Part shown: positions 27,541 to 36,874 of the stretch, one piece after another
How the letters are laid out: the number at the start of each line of letters is the position of its first letter
Numbering within the stretch: the stretch's first letter is position 1
NCBI RefSeq assembly: GCF_002217755.1
Contig: NZ_BCFL01000016.1
Span: 124,001-188,000, forward strand
DNA: 64,000 nucleotides
Direction of reading: 5' to 3'
From: Streptomyces hyaluromycini
Lineage (GTDB): Bacteria; Actinomycetota; Actinomycetes; Streptomycetales; Streptomycetaceae
Made by a program: the position numbers and the translations under genes
Notes under the pieces: model-generated
Told to the model about the DNA's origin: nothing
The model's input: the letters and a program-made list of their open reading frames with translations, nothing else
Databases searched by the model: none

Positions 27541-28047
27541 CTAGACGATTTCCGTGTCAAGGGTGACGGGCCCGGCGGGGGGACCTTCGTCGAGCAGCCT
27601 ACGGAACAGCTCGGCGAGTCTGGTCGGATACACCGTCTCATGTGACCGGGTCAGTTCCCGGCACGTCCACCAATGTGCTCCGGCCACACTGCGCCGCTCC
27701 AGGTCGGTCAGGCCCGTGACATCGATGGCCGTCTGCGTCGTACGGGCCAGGTAGTACCACTCGTCCTGGTCCCAGCGGCGGCCCGCGAACGGGAAGGAGC
27801 ACGTCCGCCGCCACAGCACCGGGCCGAGTTCGACGTCCGTGATGCCGGTCTCCTCGGCGAGTTCCCGCAGAGCGGCCTGCTCACGGGTCTCGTCGCCCTC
27901 CAGGCCGCCGCCGGGTGTGAACCACCAGTCGTCGGCCGGATCGTCCGGCTCGTGGCCGTGCAGGAGCAGGATGCGGTCCTCTGGATCGAGCAGGACCACC
28001 CGGGCCACCTTGCGCAGGCCGCCCTCCGAAAGCGCCTCAGCGGGCAC
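27541..28047 (-). CDS. Nudix hydrolase
   Basis: 168 aa from GTG 28047. A complete Nudix box is seen: G-x5-E-x7-RELAEETGI within GGGLEGDETREQAAL. These enzymes cleave nucleoside diphosphates linked to another group. WWFTPGGG precedes the box. It overlaps the end of sipZ by 11 nt and so is coupled to the signal-peptidase cluster. Substrate not predictable. Confidence 0.92.
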   Translation of the reverse strand: MPAEALSEGGLRKVARVVLLDPEDRILLLHGHEPDDPADDWWFTPGGGLEGDETREQAALRELAEETGITDVELGPVLWRRTCSFPFAGRRWDQDEWYYLARTTQTAIDVTGLTDLERRSVAGAHWWTCRELTRSHETVYPTRLAELFRRLLDEGPPAGPVTLDTEIV

Positions 28048-28822
28048 CGGCGGGCTCCGTACGGGCACGGGTGCGGGAGCGGCCCAGCAGGTTCGCGACC
28101 GGTCCGTAGGCGCCGCCTGCGAGGACCAGCACGGCACCGGCCACGATCATGAACTCGATGACACGCAGCGGACCCGGCTGCGAGAGGGTCCCCAGGGTCT
28201 CGAAGCCGGTCGGGCGCTTGAGCAGACCCTTCATCGGCCAGATCACGGCGTCCACCCGGGCGCTCACGGCGCTGCGCGCCACCGTGCCCTGCGCCGCGTC
28301 CGTGAGGTGGGCGGTGGAGTCCAGGGAGCCCTGGCGCTCGTCGCCGAGGAGGAAGAGCCGGCCCTTCGGGACGGTGACGGTCGGGAAGCCCTGGAGCTCG
28401 GCCTGGCTGCCCGCCGGCAGATACGGCTCCTCGATCTGCTTGCCGTTGACGGTCAGCTTGCCGTTGGTGCAGCAGGCGACCGTGTCCCCGCCGACCGCGA
28501 CCACGCGCTTGACGACGTCCGCGTTGGTGACCCAGCTCTTGTCGCGGAAGACGACGACGTCGCCCCGGCGCACCTCACTGCCGTCGATGCGCTGGCCGAG
28601 GACCCGGTCCCCGGCGTCGATCGTCGGCGTCATCGACGTGGTGGGCACGGTGTACGGCCGGTAGACCACCGCTGCCCAGCCGAATCCTCCGAGGAACAGC
28701 ACGATGCCCAGTGCGACGACGATCCCGGACAACCGCTGTCCGAGCCTGCTGCCGGCCTGTGCCGCGCTCGTGCTGGTGCCTCCGCCGCTGCGCGGGGCCG
28801 TACGTATCGTGCTGTCGCCCAT
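28037..28822 (-). CDS. sipZ: Type I signal peptidase SipZ
   Basis: 261 aa. An N-terminal membrane helix (IVVALGIVLFLGGFGWAAVV) is followed by the catalytic serine in VPTTSMTPTI and the lysine in ADVVKRVVAVGGD. A second hydrophobic segment near the C-terminus (FMIVAGAVLVLAGGAYG) suggests a two-helix topology. It cleaves signal peptides outside the membrane. Fourth of four tandem paralogues; the order from rplS is W, X, Y, Z. Confidence 0.93.
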   Translation of the reverse strand: MGDSTIRTAPRSGGGTSTSAAQAGSRLGQRLSGIVVALGIVLFLGGFGWAAVVYRPYTVPTTSMTPTIDAGDRVLGQRIDGSEVRRGDVVVFRDKSWVTNADVVKRVVAVGGDTVACCTNGKLTVNGKQIEEPYLPAGSQAELQGFPTVTVPKGRLFLLGDERQGSLDSTAHLTDAAQGTVARSAVSARVDAVIWPMKGLLKRPTGFETLGTLSQPGPLRVIEFMIVAGAVLVLAGGAYGPVANLLGRSRTRARTEPAGAR

Positions 28823-28971
28823 GAGGCCGCACCCTACCCGGCGGTACCGGGCAGGGGCAGCCCTTCTTCGGCGGGCCTGGTCACAAGCTCCCCAAGGGCT
28901 TCACATGGGGAGGTCAGCAGACGTACCCGAAGGCGCTCACACGGGATGCGGCCATGTCCCGCGCCATGCGG

Positions 28972-29997
28972 TCAGCGCTTGCCGGCGGCCACGCGCTTGT
29001 CGAACTTCCGCTCCACCCGGTCGCCCCGGCGACGGCGCCACACCACGACCGGCAGGACGGCGGCGACGGCCACGCCCTGCGGTGCCACCGAGAGGGAGGC
29101 CGCGGCGGACGACTGCGTGTTGATGCCGCTCTGGTCGAAGGTGTCCGGGATCGGCAGCGTGCCCCAGCGGTTGATCGGCCAGGCCTTGACGATGGCGCGG
29201 CCGACGACGTCCTTCACCGGGACCATGCCGTGGTGCTTGTCGGACTGGTTGTAGCGCGAGTCGCGGGAGTTCTGGCGGTGGTCGCCCATCACCCAGATGT
29301 AGCCCTTGGGCACGTGCACCGTGAACTGGCCGCCCTGGTCGTCGACGCTGCACGGGGTGTTGCCCGGATACACATAAGGCTCGTTCAGCGCATGGCCGTT
29401 GACCATGAGCGGGCCGCTGCCCTTGCAGGAGACGGTGTCGCCGCCGACGCCGACGACGCGCTTGATCAGGTCCCGCTCCTCGGCGGACGGCATCAGGCCG
29501 ATCCAGCTGAGGAAGGTCTGGATCGCGTTCGGCTGGGCGGTGGGCTCACCCGCCAGCCAGTCGTCCGGGTCGTGGAAGACGACGACCTCGCCGCGCTCCG
29601 GCTTGGAGCCGAACCACGGGGTGAGCTTGTCGACCAGGACGCGGTCACCCTGCTGGAGGGTGTTCTGCATCGAGTCGGACGGGATCGAGAACGCCTGCAC
29701 CAGGAACGTCTTGATCAGCAGCGCCAGCACCAGCGCGATGACGACCAGGATCGGCAGCTCCTTCCAGAAGGAGCGTGGCTTCTTCGGTGCGGGCGCCGCC
29801 GATTCGCCCGGGTCCCCGTCCGTACCCCCGCCGTCACCGCCGGGGTGCGGACCGTCCACCGGGGCGCCGTCCCCGCCGGGCCCGGTACCGTTTCCGGAGG
29901 TCGAGACGCCGTCTGCGGGGGGGACATTCTCCGCAGGGCGCCCGTTGTGCTCCTCGCCGTCGTGACCCGACCGCGCGCCAACCGCCACATCCCCCAC
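28972..29997 (-). CDS. sipY: Type I signal peptidase SipY
   Basis: 341 aa. A Gly/Pro/Asp-rich cytoplasmic tail of about 75 residues comes first, then the membrane helix LPILVVIALVLALLIKTFLV. The catalytic serine is in IPSDSMQNTL, the lysine in RDLIKRVVGVGGD, and domain E in GDHRQNSRDSR. A C-terminal hydrophobic segment (VAPQGVAVAAVLPVVVW) ends in a basic tail. The GTG start at 29997 has AAGGAG five bases upstream, so it is well supported although sipX reads through it. Confidence 0.93.
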   Translation of the reverse strand: MGDVAVGARSGHDGEEHNGRPAENVPPADGVSTSGNGTGPGGDGAPVDGPHPGGDGGGTDGDPGESAAPAPKKPRSFWKELPILVVIALVLALLIKTFLVQAFSIPSDSMQNTLQQGDRVLVDKLTPWFGSKPERGEVVVFHDPDDWLAGEPTAQPNAIQTFLSWIGLMPSAEERDLIKRVVGVGGDTVSCKGSGPLMVNGHALNEPYVYPGNTPCSVDDQGGQFTVHVPKGYIWVMGDHRQNSRDSRYNQSDKHHGMVPVKDVVGRAIVKAWPINRWGTLPIPDTFDQSGINTQSSAAASLSVAPQGVAVAAVLPVVVWRRRRGDRVERKFDKRVAAGKR

Positions 29998-30976
29998 GCC
30001 AACTCCTTACTCCGTGCCGCCGCCCGCGCCATCCCCGGCGCAGGCCCACCACTCCCATAACGAGCGGGAGTTCCGCAGGGCTCGGGAGTTGGATGTATCC
30101 GTTCGGATCGTCGGAGGCAACCCTATGCGACAGCTGGGGAGCCGCGGTCGACCCCGACCCGGAGTCAGAAACGCTTGCGAAGGTTTTAGGTTCGTCGAGC
30201 TTGGTCCAGTGGCCGACGGGCCAGCCGATCATCATGGCCCGGCCCACCACCGAGGTGACGGCGACGGTGCCGCCGTAGTCGGTGTCCTGGTGCACCCGGG
30301 AGTCGGCCGAGTTGCCTCGGTGGTCGCCCATCACCCACAGCCGCCCCTCCGGCACGGTGATGTCGAACTCCTGGGTGGAGGGGGCGTTCCCGGGATACAG
30401 GTAGTCGCCCTCGGTCAGCGGTACGCCGTTGACGGTCACCCGGCCCTGTGCGTCACAGCACTTGACGTGGTCTCCGCCGACGCCGATGACCCGCTTGATG
30501 AGGTCCTTCTCGTTGGCGGAGGGCAGCAGGCCGATGAAGGTGAGCCCTTCCTTGACCTGCTTGACCACGACCGGGTCGTTCGCCTGGGTGGTCTGCTCGT
30601 CGTTCAGCCAGCCGCCCGGGTCGTGGAAGACGACGACGTCTCCGCGGTGCGGCTTCCACCCGAACCACGGGGTGAACTTGTCGACCAGGACGCGGTCGCC
30701 GATCCGGATCGTCTGCTCCATGGAGCCCGACGGGATCACGAAGGCCTGGACGAGGAACGTCTTCAGCACGAGCGCTATCAGGACGGCCACGCCGACCAGC
30801 AGCGGTATCTCCCGCATCGCTCCGCGCCGCCGCTTGCGCTTGACCTTGCGCTGCAGCTTGCGCCGCTCCGCGCGGGAACGGCCGCCGGAGGAGCCGGAGG
30901 AGCGCCGGGCCCCGGTGGGCAGCAGGTTGGCGGCCGCGTCGACGGGGACGCCGCGCGGTTTGCCCCGGTTACCCAT
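29834..30976 (-). CDS. sipX: Type I signal peptidase SipX, apparently frameshifted at the C-terminus
   Basis: 380 aa as read. The core is intact: membrane helix IPLLVGVAVLIALVLKTFLV, serine in IPSGSMEQTI, lysine in KDLIKRVIGVGGD. After about residue 305 the frame becomes Arg/Gly/Trp-rich and runs 164 nt into sipY. A TAA at 30009-30007, inside the sipY ribosome-binding site (TAAGGAG), lies one base out of frame. It would end the protein at about 322 aa, close to the roughly 320 aa I recall for S. lividans SipX. One extra base in the tail is the likely cause. Confidence 0.88.
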   Translation of the reverse strand: MGNRGKPRGVPVDAAANLLPTGARRSSGSSGGRSRAERRKLQRKVKRKRRRGAMREIPLLVGVAVLIALVLKTFLVQAFVIPSGSMEQTIRIGDRVLVDKFTPWFGWKPHRGDVVVFHDPGGWLNDEQTTQANDPVVVKQVKEGLTFIGLLPSANEKDLIKRVIGVGGDHVKCCDAQGRVTVNGVPLTEGDYLYPGNAPSTQEFDITVPEGRLWVMGDHRGNSADSRVHQDTDYGGTVAVTSVVGRAMMIGWPVGHWTKLDEPKTFASVSDSGSGSTAAPQLSHRVASDDPNGYIQLPSPAELPLVMGVVGLRRGWRGRRHGVRSWRGGCGGWRAVGSRRRGAQRAPCGECPPRRRRLDLRKRYRARRGRRPGGRSAPRR

Positions 30977-31664
30977 GTGACGCTCCGGCCGCCGGCACGC
31001 GCGCGTAGGCGGCGGGACGGGTGAGGCGGGTCCAGTGCGCGTACGGCCAGACGATCCAGTCGGCCCGGCCGATGACCCTGCTGACGGGGATCATGCCGCC
31101 GCCGGGCGAGCCGAGGTGGTCGCGGGAGTCGCTGGAGTCGCCGCGGTGATCGCCGAGAACGAAGACCGTGCCGTCGGGGACGTCGACGTTGAAGGGCACG
31201 GTGGAAGGGGTGTCCCCGGGATAGAGGAACGCGGTCTCGTCGACCGACCGGCCGTTCACTTCGATCCTCCCCTTCTTGTCGCAGCAGACCACATGGTCTC
31301 CTCCCACACCGACGACGCGTTTGATGTAGTCGGCGTCCCCGAAATATCCGGAGCCGTCGAACACCACGACATCTCCCCGGCGCGGCCCGGCACCGAAACG
31401 GTACGCCAACTTATTTACGAGAACGCGGTCCCCGATCCTCAATCCCTGTTCCATGGATCCGCTGGGAATCTGGAATGGTTGCGCCACGAAAGTGTTGAGG
31501 ACGAGCAAAAACGTCAGGCAGGCGAAGAGGGTGAGGGTGAACCAGCCGCCCGGCAGCCAGTCGGTGACCCGCGCCAGCAACGCGAAGCGCGACCGGTCCT
31601 CCGCGGCCTCTGGTTCGGGGCGGGAGGAGCGGTCGCGCTCCGTCTGCTGTGCTTCGGTGTCCAT
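30969..31664 (-). CDS. sipW: Type I signal peptidase SipW
   Basis: 231 aa. Single N-terminal membrane helix (FTLTLFACLTFLLVLNTFVA), catalytic serine in IPSGSMEQGL and lysine in ADYIKRVVGVGGD, with GDHRGDSSDSR as domain E. It lacks the C-terminal helix of SipX-Z. Its stop overlaps the sipX start by 8 nt. First signal-peptidase gene after rplS. Confidence 0.93.
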   Translation of the reverse strand: MDTEAQQTERDRSSRPEPEAAEDRSRFALLARVTDWLPGGWFTLTLFACLTFLLVLNTFVAQPFQIPSGSMEQGLRIGDRVLVNKLAYRFGAGPRRGDVVVFDGSGYFGDADYIKRVVGVGGDHVVCCDKKGRIEVNGRSVDETAFLYPGDTPSTVPFNVDVPDGTVFVLGDHRGDSSDSRDHLGSPGGGMIPVSRVIGRADWIVWPYAHWTRLTRPAAYARVPAAGASHG

Positions 31665-31747
31665 CGGGGCCAGATGCTATCCGGCCCCGCTGAGACTCCT
31701 TCTTACCGGCTCGTTCGCCTACGGCTTCCGGGTGCCGGCACGCGACA

Positions 31748-32098
31748 TCACTTGTCGCGCTTCTCCTTGATCTTCGCGGCCTTACCGCGCAGGTCGCGCA
31801 GGTAGTAGAGCTTGGCGCGACGCACGTCACCACGGGTGACGAGCTCGATCTTCTCGACGATCGGGGTGTGCACCGGGAAGGTGCGCTCGACGCCGACGGA
31901 GAAGGAGACCTTGCGGACCGTGAAGGTCTCGCGGACACCGCTGCCCTGGCGGCGGATCACAACGCCCTTGAACTGCTGCACACGGGAGCGGTTGCCCTCG
32001 ATGACGCGGACGTGGACGTTGACGGTGTCACCCGGGCGGAAGGCCGGGACGTCGCTGCGCAGCGACGCGGAGTCGACGGTGTCGAGCAGGTGAGACAT
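31748..32098 (-). CDS. rplS: 50S ribosomal protein L19
   Basis: 116 aa from ATG 32098. Conserved L19 text includes [29 protein letters not shown] and [18 protein letters not shown]. It sits at the 30S-50S interface. Follows trmD, as in most bacteria. Confidence 0.97.
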   Translation of the reverse strand: MSHLLDTVDSASLRSDVPAFRPGDTVNVHVRVIEGNRSRVQQFKGVVIRRQGSGVRETFTVRKVSFSVGVERTFPVHTPIVEKIELVTRGDVRRAKLYYLRDLRGKAAKIKEKRDK

Positions 32099-32234
32099 TT
32101 CGTCTGCTTTCTTCGCAAATGCCACAGGTCATCAGCGGAAACTAGGTGTGCCATGAGGACTGCCGTGCGGGTCGGGGCGGGCGTCGTGTCCCCCTGTGGC
32201 AGGGGCGCACGCCGGACGGACGCACAACAGCGGT

Positions 32235-33068
32235 CTATTCTTCCACGCCCTCTGGCCTGCGCCAAAATCGGCCGTGGGGTTCGCCCTCCGGATCCGGGGC
32301 CCAGCCCAGGATGGAGAGCATCTCGCGGTCCTTCTTGTCGAAGGCCTTGGGGTCGCAGCGCTCGATCAGGTCGGGCCGGTGGGCGGTGGTCCGCTTCAGG
32401 GCCTCGTCGCGGCGCCAGCGGGCGATCTTGCCGTGGTGGCCGCTGAGCAGCACGTCCGGGATGTCCCGGCCGCGCCACACCGGCGGCTTGGTGTAGACGG
32501 GGCCCTCCAGGAGGTTCGCCATCGCGCCGGGTGCGAAGGAGTCGTCCCGGTGCGACTCGGCGTTGCCGAGGACGCCGGGCAGGAGCCTGGCCACGGCCTC
32601 CGTGATGACCAGTACGGCCGCCTCGCCGCCGGCGAGGACGTAGTCGCCGATGGACACCTCGTAGACCGGCATCCGGGTGGCGTACTCGTCCATGACGCGC
32701 CGGTCGATGCCCTCGTAGCGGGCCGGCGTGAAGATCAGCCAGGGCCGCCCGGAGAGTTCCACGGCGAGTTCCTGGGTGAAGGGGCGGCCGCTCGGGGTGG
32801 GCACGATCAGCGCGGGCGCGTGCGAGCCGGTCTCGTAGCCGTCGGCGAGCGCCGAGTCGAGGGCGTCACCCCAGGGCTCGGTCTTCATGACCATGCCGGG
32901 CCCGCCGCCGTAGGGCGTGTCGTCGACCGTGTTGTGCCGGTCGTACGTCCAGGCACGCAGATCGTGGACATGGACGCCGAGCTGCCCACGCGCGCGTGCC
33001 TTGCCGACGAGCGAGACGTTCAGGGGTTCGAGGTACTCGGGAAAGATCGTGACGACGTCGAGCCTCAT
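32235..33068 (-). CDS. trmD: tRNA (guanine37-N1)-methyltransferase
   Basis: 277 aa. SPOUT methyltransferase making m1G37. The trefoil-knot elements are [11 protein letters not shown] and [13 protein letters not shown], plus [10 protein letters not shown] near the start of the active site. Its start overlaps the rimM stop by four bases. Confidence 0.96.
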   Translation of the reverse strand: MRLDVVTIFPEYLEPLNVSLVGKARARGQLGVHVHDLRAWTYDRHNTVDDTPYGGGPGMVMKTEPWGDALDSALADGYETGSHAPALIVPTPSGRPFTQELAVELSGRPWLIFTPARYEGIDRRVMDEYATRMPVYEVSIGDYVLAGGEAAVLVITEAVARLLPGVLGNAESHRDDSFAPGAMANLLEGPVYTKPPVWRGRDIPDVLLSGHHGKIARWRRDEALKRTTAHRPDLIERCDPKAFDKKDREMLSILGWAPDPEGEPHGRFWRRPEGVEE

Positions 33069-33610
33069 GCGTCGTCGTCCCTGGACGAGTCGATCTCGGC
33101 CCGGTCGTCGATCAGGCCGGGCGGCGGCGCGATGACGGCCCGCTGCTCCTCCAGGTCGATCTCGGTGACGATCTCCTCGACGAACGGGATCATCACCTCG
33201 CTGCCGTCGGGCCGCTCCACGATGAAGAGGTCCTGGGAGGGCAGGTGCGAGATCTCGGTGATCCGGCCGACCTCGGTGCCGTCCTCGGTGACCACGTCCA
33301 GGTCCATGAGCTGGTGGTCGTAGTACTCGTCCTCGCCCTCGGGCAGCTCCTCCGGGTCGATCTCCGCGATCAGGAGGGTGTTGCGCAGGGCCTCGGCGCC
33401 GGTGCGGTCCTTGACGCCCTCGAAGCGCAGGAGCAGACGGCCGCTGTGCACGCGGCCCGTCTCGATGGTGAGCGGTCCCACGCCGGCGGGATCGGTGGCG
33501 AGTACGGCGCCGGGCCCGAGCCTGAGCTCCGGTTCGTCGGTACGTACCTCCACGGTGACCTCGCCCTTGATGCCGTGGGCGCGGCCGATCCGTGCGACTA
33601 CGAGCTGCAC
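33065..33610 (-). CDS. rimM: Ribosome maturation factor RimM
   Basis: 181 aa. N-terminal RimM beta-barrel ([25 protein letters not shown]) and C-terminal PRC barrel ([23 protein letters not shown]). It assists 30S head assembly. An ATGA overlap couples it to trmD. Confidence 0.95.
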   Translation of the reverse strand: MQLVVARIGRAHGIKGEVTVEVRTDEPELRLGPGAVLATDPAGVGPLTIETGRVHSGRLLLRFEGVKDRTGAEALRNTLLIAEIDPEELPEGEDEYYDHQLMDLDVVTEDGTEVGRITEISHLPSQDLFIVERPDGSEVMIPFVEEIVTEIDLEEQRAVIAPPPGLIDDRAEIDSSRDDDA

Positions 33611-33694
33611 TGTGCTTGGTCTCCTGTCATACGACTGCGGGCCGGGGACGGCCCATGAGGGCCCTCCCCGGCCCGAGCCGGTTGCGATGAAGCG

Positions 33695-33934
33695 TCAGCG
33701 GACGTGGTCCACGTCGACGAGGTCGACGCGGACTCCGCGGCCGCCGATGGCGCCCACGACGGTGCGCAGGGCACGCGCGGTGCGGCCGTTGCGGCCGATC
33801 ACCTTGCCGAGGTCGTCGGGGTGCACCCGGACCTCCAGCACGCGCCCGCGACGCAGGTCGCGCGAGGCGACCTGCACATCGTCAGGGTTGTCGACGATGC
33901 CCTTCACGAGGTGCTCAAGCGCCTCTTCGAGCAT
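33695..33934 (-). CDS. KH-domain RNA-binding protein
   Basis: 79 aa single KH domain with the IGRNGR GxxG loop in DLGKVIGRNGRTARALRTVV. The family (KhpA/YlqC-like) binds RNA and affects ribosome assembly or mRNA. It sits between rpsP and rimM as usual in Gram-positives; five nt separate it from rpsP. Confidence 0.94.
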   Translation of the reverse strand: MLEEALEHLVKGIVDNPDDVQVASRDLRRGRVLEVRVHPDDLGKVIGRNGRTARALRTVVGAIGGRGVRVDLVDVDHVR

Positions 33935-33939
33935 GCTGC

Positions 33940-34359
33940 TCAGGCCTCGGTCGACTCGGACTCAGCCGCGGCCTCGTCCTTCTTCTCAGCCTTCTTCTTC
34001 TGGGTGATCGCCTCACCCTTGCCCTCGTCGTCACCGCCGAGCGCCTCGAACGACGGACGCGTGGCCTTCGGAGCGGCCACGAGCAGCGGAGCCGGGGCGG
34101 GCTCGCCCTTGAACTTCTGCCAGTCGCCGGTCTTCTTCAGGATGGCGAGCACGGGCTCGGTCGGCTGGGCGCCGACGCCGAGCCAGTACGCCACGCGGTC
34201 GGCGTCCACCTCGATGACCGACGGGTTGTAGGTCGGGTGGTACTTGCCGATCTCCTCGATCGCACGGCCGTCACGGCGGGTGCGGGAGTCGGCGATGACG
34301 ATGCGGTAGTGAGGCGAACGGATCTTGCCCAGACGCTTCAGCTTGATCTTGACTGCCAC
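33940..34359 (-). CDS. rpsP: 30S ribosomal protein S16
   Basis: 139 aa. The S16 core is the first 85 residues ([38 protein letters not shown]). The C-terminal 50 residues are an Ala/Lys/Glu tail common in actinobacteria. First gene of the rpsP-KH-rimM-trmD-rplS series. Confidence 0.96.
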   Translation of the reverse strand: MAVKIKLKRLGKIRSPHYRIVIADSRTRRDGRAIEEIGKYHPTYNPSVIEVDADRVAYWLGVGAQPTEPVLAILKKTGDWQKFKGEPAPAPLLVAAPKATRPSFEALGGDDEGKGEAITQKKKAEKKDEAAAESESTEA

Positions 34360-34726
34360 GGGAGTGGGTTCTCCTGGTTTTGACGTGGTTGGGCACGGCG
34401 AGACTGCCGCGTGGGGTTGCGGTACCCGAGTGCCCGATGGACGCGTCAGCCGGAGGAGAGAGGGGTCCTGTGCGGCTGTCGAGTACAGCTAGCCATTGTG
34501 CCACACCCTGCGGGTCGCTTTTGGCCGACGGTCGGGTGGGGGTGCCTGGGCATGCCCGAGTCGCACCCGGCGTGGAGGTGAGGTCACGTCGGGTGCGCCG
34601 ACCGGTGCTGTGAAGTTGCCGTCCGCGCCCACCCGTGCCGCCCCGGCGGACTACTGCCCGCGGGGAGACGGGGGGCCAGGGGTGTGGCGATGAGCAATGG
34701 CTGCGGCTGCCACGAGCAGCCGTGGC
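34360..34726. other. Intergenic region before rpsP
   Basis: 367 nt between rpsP and the HExxH-protein gene, both leftward. It must hold the rpsP promoter. No convincing gene was found; short GC-rich open frames have poor codon use. A copy of dispersed-repeat module B lies at 34617-34665. Confidence 0.5.
34617..34665 (-). repeat. Dispersed repeat, module B, inverted copy
   Basis: Complement of the module found at about 21.96 kb and 5.11 kb: GTCCGCGCCCACCCGTGCCGCC...ACTGCCCGCGGG. It lies 62 nt downstream of the stop of the HExxH-protein gene, where it may form a terminator. Confidence 0.6.
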
Positions 34727-35323
34727 CTATGCCGCTCCCACGACCTCCGGGATACGGAACGGCTTGCCGCAGCCGCCGCAGACGATGGGGGCCTGGGCCA
34801 GGACCGACGGGACCACCCGGACGTTGCGACCGCAGTCGCACACCGCCTTGACCCGGACGCCGCCGCCGGAGGAGCCGTGGCGGGCGGCCGGGCCGCGGAA
34901 GGTGCGGGAGGTGTCGGCGGACGTGGCCACCGTGTGCGCCTTGAGGGCGCGCTGCAGTCTCTCGATGGTCGGGCGGTAGCGTCGCTTCGCCTCGGGGTTG
35001 AGCGTGACCAGCGAGAAGCCGCTGCTGGGATGCGGCTCGTCGGGGTGGTCCAGGCCCAGCTCCTCGGCGATCGCGAGGAATCGGCGGTTGTGGTAGCGGC
35101 CGGCCCGGGAGGTGTCGCGGACTCCGCGGGAGGCGGCGATGCCGTGGACTGCCTCATGGAGCAGGCGTTCGAAGGAGAGTTCGTGCCCGCACGCGGACGA
35201 CGACTCCCCGATCAGGGACTCTGGCGCGGCAAGGTCCGGCAGCTCGGGGTGGTACCGCTGAATGTCGGCCCACGCCTGCGCCAGCTCTGCGGCGAGAACA
35301 GGTGGTGTCTGTGTCGTGCTCAC
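34727..35323 (-). CDS. SprT-like HExxH metalloprotein with C-terminal zinc ribbon
   Basis: 198 aa. FERLLHEAVHGIAASRGV contains an HExxH zinc-protease motif (HEAVH), followed by a third potential ligand region (GRYHNRRF). The last 45 residues form a CDCGRNVRV...CGGCGKPF zinc ribbon. This layout recalls SprT/Spartan-type proteins, which act on DNA-protein crosslinks, but no assigned family is certain. No signal peptide. It stands alone beside a 587-nt gene-free stretch. Confidence 0.75.
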   Translation of the reverse strand: MSTTQTPPVLAAELAQAWADIQRYHPELPDLAAPESLIGESSSACGHELSFERLLHEAVHGIAASRGVRDTSRAGRYHNRRFLAIAEELGLDHPDEPHPSSGFSLVTLNPEAKRRYRPTIERLQRALKAHTVATSADTSRTFRGPAARHGSSGGGVRVKAVCDCGRNVRVVPSVLAQAPIVCGGCGKPFRIPEVVGAA

Positions 35324-35910
35324 GTAATGAGAACGAGCGGGAGTGCCCCTGTGTTCCTATTCCGGGGCATCCCAAATAATTTGCACGTACCCGTCAGTTG
35401 CCGCTGATGCGTGGAGACGAGTACGGGTGCGCTGATCTGCGGAGAAGCCTCACAGCTCATACCAAGCCGGTGCGTAGCCTGACGTACGACCCGCCACGTA
35501 CCCCTGGCCCGCACACCTGAACGACGAAGGTCGGCGGAAGCGCAAGAGGCGTTTCGGTCGCTCTCGTGGCGGGAGTCCCATCCCGGTCAGCGTGCGCGGC
35601 GGCCCCGACGTTACCCCGCAGCCCGTCCTCATCCGGCGCCGGCCCCTCTCCGGCGACCGGGCACCGCGCGGTCACTGTGCCGGCCGACCATGGCCAGAAC
35701 CGCCGTGCCGTGGGTCCGATGGTAGAGCCCCAAGTTGCCGGGATGTGAAATCTCGCCACAGTCACAGCCCACGTACAAGCCGGGACCCGCGACCCCTGGA
35801 CGCCACCGCGAGCCCGGAGTTATGTGGCATAGGTGGGAAGTGCGAGCGCACGGCACGGGGGCCACGGAATCGGTCAGTGCGTAACTCTCGGCGGATTGGG
35901 GCGCTTACCT
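35324..35910. other. 587-nt gene-free divergent region
   Basis: Lies between the HExxH-protein gene (-) and the methyltransferase gene (+). Short open frames occur on both strands but none has a ribosome-binding site, family match or Streptomyces codon bias. No tRNA, terminator pair or repeat-family copy was recognised. It should contain two divergent promoters. Confidence 0.5.
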
Positions 35911-36771
35911 ATGACACCTACGCTCGTGCGGCAGCACCGGTCTCACGCGGATTCCACCCCCCGCGTGAACCTGTGGGCACGCGCGCGTGACTGGTCCGAG
36001 ATCCAGGAGCGGATGCTGGTGCCGCTCTACGAGACCGTCCACGAGCGACTCGAAGTGGGCCCCGCCACCCGGCTGCTCGGCCTGCGGTGCGGTTCCGGTC
36101 TCGCCCTGCTGATGGCGGCGACCAGAGGGGCCGCGGTCACCGGTGTCGACTCCTCCCCCGAACGGCTCGCCCTCGCCCGTGAGCGCCTGCTGCCCGACCC
36201 GGCCCTGAGCGCACGCGCGCGTGGCCGTGCCGCCCGGATCGTCGAGGGCTCGCCCAGGGCCGCGGCGGACGCGCAGGCACCGGCGTACAACCTGATCACC
36301 GCCTTCGACCCGATCGGCTGCCTGGCCGGCGACGCCGAGCGGCTCGGCGGCCTGCTCGCCGAGGCGACGCCGCTGGCGGAGCGCGGGGCGGCCGTGGTGC
36401 TGGCCGGCTGGGGTCCGCCGGAGCGCTGCGCGACCTCGTCCGTGCTGCGGGTGGCCGCGAAATTGGCCGATCCTTTGCGCAGTGCGAGCAGTTGGCGTCC
36501 GGCCGGTCGTGACGATCTGGAGGAGGTCGCCCAGCGGGCCGGTCTGCGGATCGACGGTTCCGGGCGGGTCTCCTGCCCGTTCGGGTACGCCGACGCGGAC
36601 AGCGCGGTGCGGGGGCTGCTGTCGACCGGGCTGTTCGACGCGGCGATCGCGGCGACCGACCAGGAGCAGGTCGGCAAGGAGCTGACCGAGGCGCTGCACC
36701 CGTACCAGCGGGCGAACGGGACGGTGTGGATGCCGAACGTCTTCCGGTACCTGATCGCGCGGGTTCGCTGA
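35911..36771 (+). CDS. SAM-dependent methyltransferase-fold protein
   Basis: 286 aa from ATG 35911. A class I methyltransferase fold with motif I TRLLGLRCGSGLALLMAA (altered from the usual GxGxG) and the ribose-binding acid in VTGVDSSPERLALAR. No substrate domain is recognisable, so the target is unknown. It converges on the ftsH-like gene, with a dispersed repeat between them. Confidence 0.8.
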   Translation: MTPTLVRQHRSHADSTPRVNLWARARDWSEIQERMLVPLYETVHERLEVGPATRLLGLRCGSGLALLMAATRGAAVTGVDSSPERLALARERLLPDPALSARARGRAARIVEGSPRAAADAQAPAYNLITAFDPIGCLAGDAERLGGLLAEATPLAERGAAVVLAGWGPPERCATSSVLRVAAKLADPLRSASSWRPAGRDDLEEVAQRAGLRIDGSGRVSCPFGYADADSAVRGLLSTGLFDAAIAATDQEQVGKELTEALHPYQRANGTVWMPNVFRYLIARVR

Positions 36772-36812
36772 CACTGGGTCTCGGCCGACCGTTCGGGTGC
36801 GGCGCCGTTGGG

Positions 36813-36868
36813 GCTGGTCGCGCCCACGCGGCGGAGCCGCATATCGAAAGAGCCCCGCGCCCCTTACG
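36813..36868. repeat. Dispersed intergenic repeat, module A, between convergent genes
   Basis: GGGCTGGTCGCGCCCACGCG...GCCGCATATCGA...CCCGCGCCCCTTACGGGGCGCT. The hairpin GCGCCCC/GGGGCGC ends 7 nt before the ftsH-like stop codon. It probably terminates both the methyltransferase and the ftsH-like gene. Confidence 0.85.
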
Positions 36869-36874
36869 GGGCGC

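Noticed and set aside
28037..31664. Whether four adjacent signal-peptidase genes are a recent tandem amplification
   Set aside because: They differ in topology and length, and from memory the sipWXYZ cluster is standard in Streptomyces, so it is not novel.
34271..34504. Short leftward open frame before rpsP
   Set aside because: It overlaps the rpsP start, lacks a ribosome-binding site and has no recognisable content.
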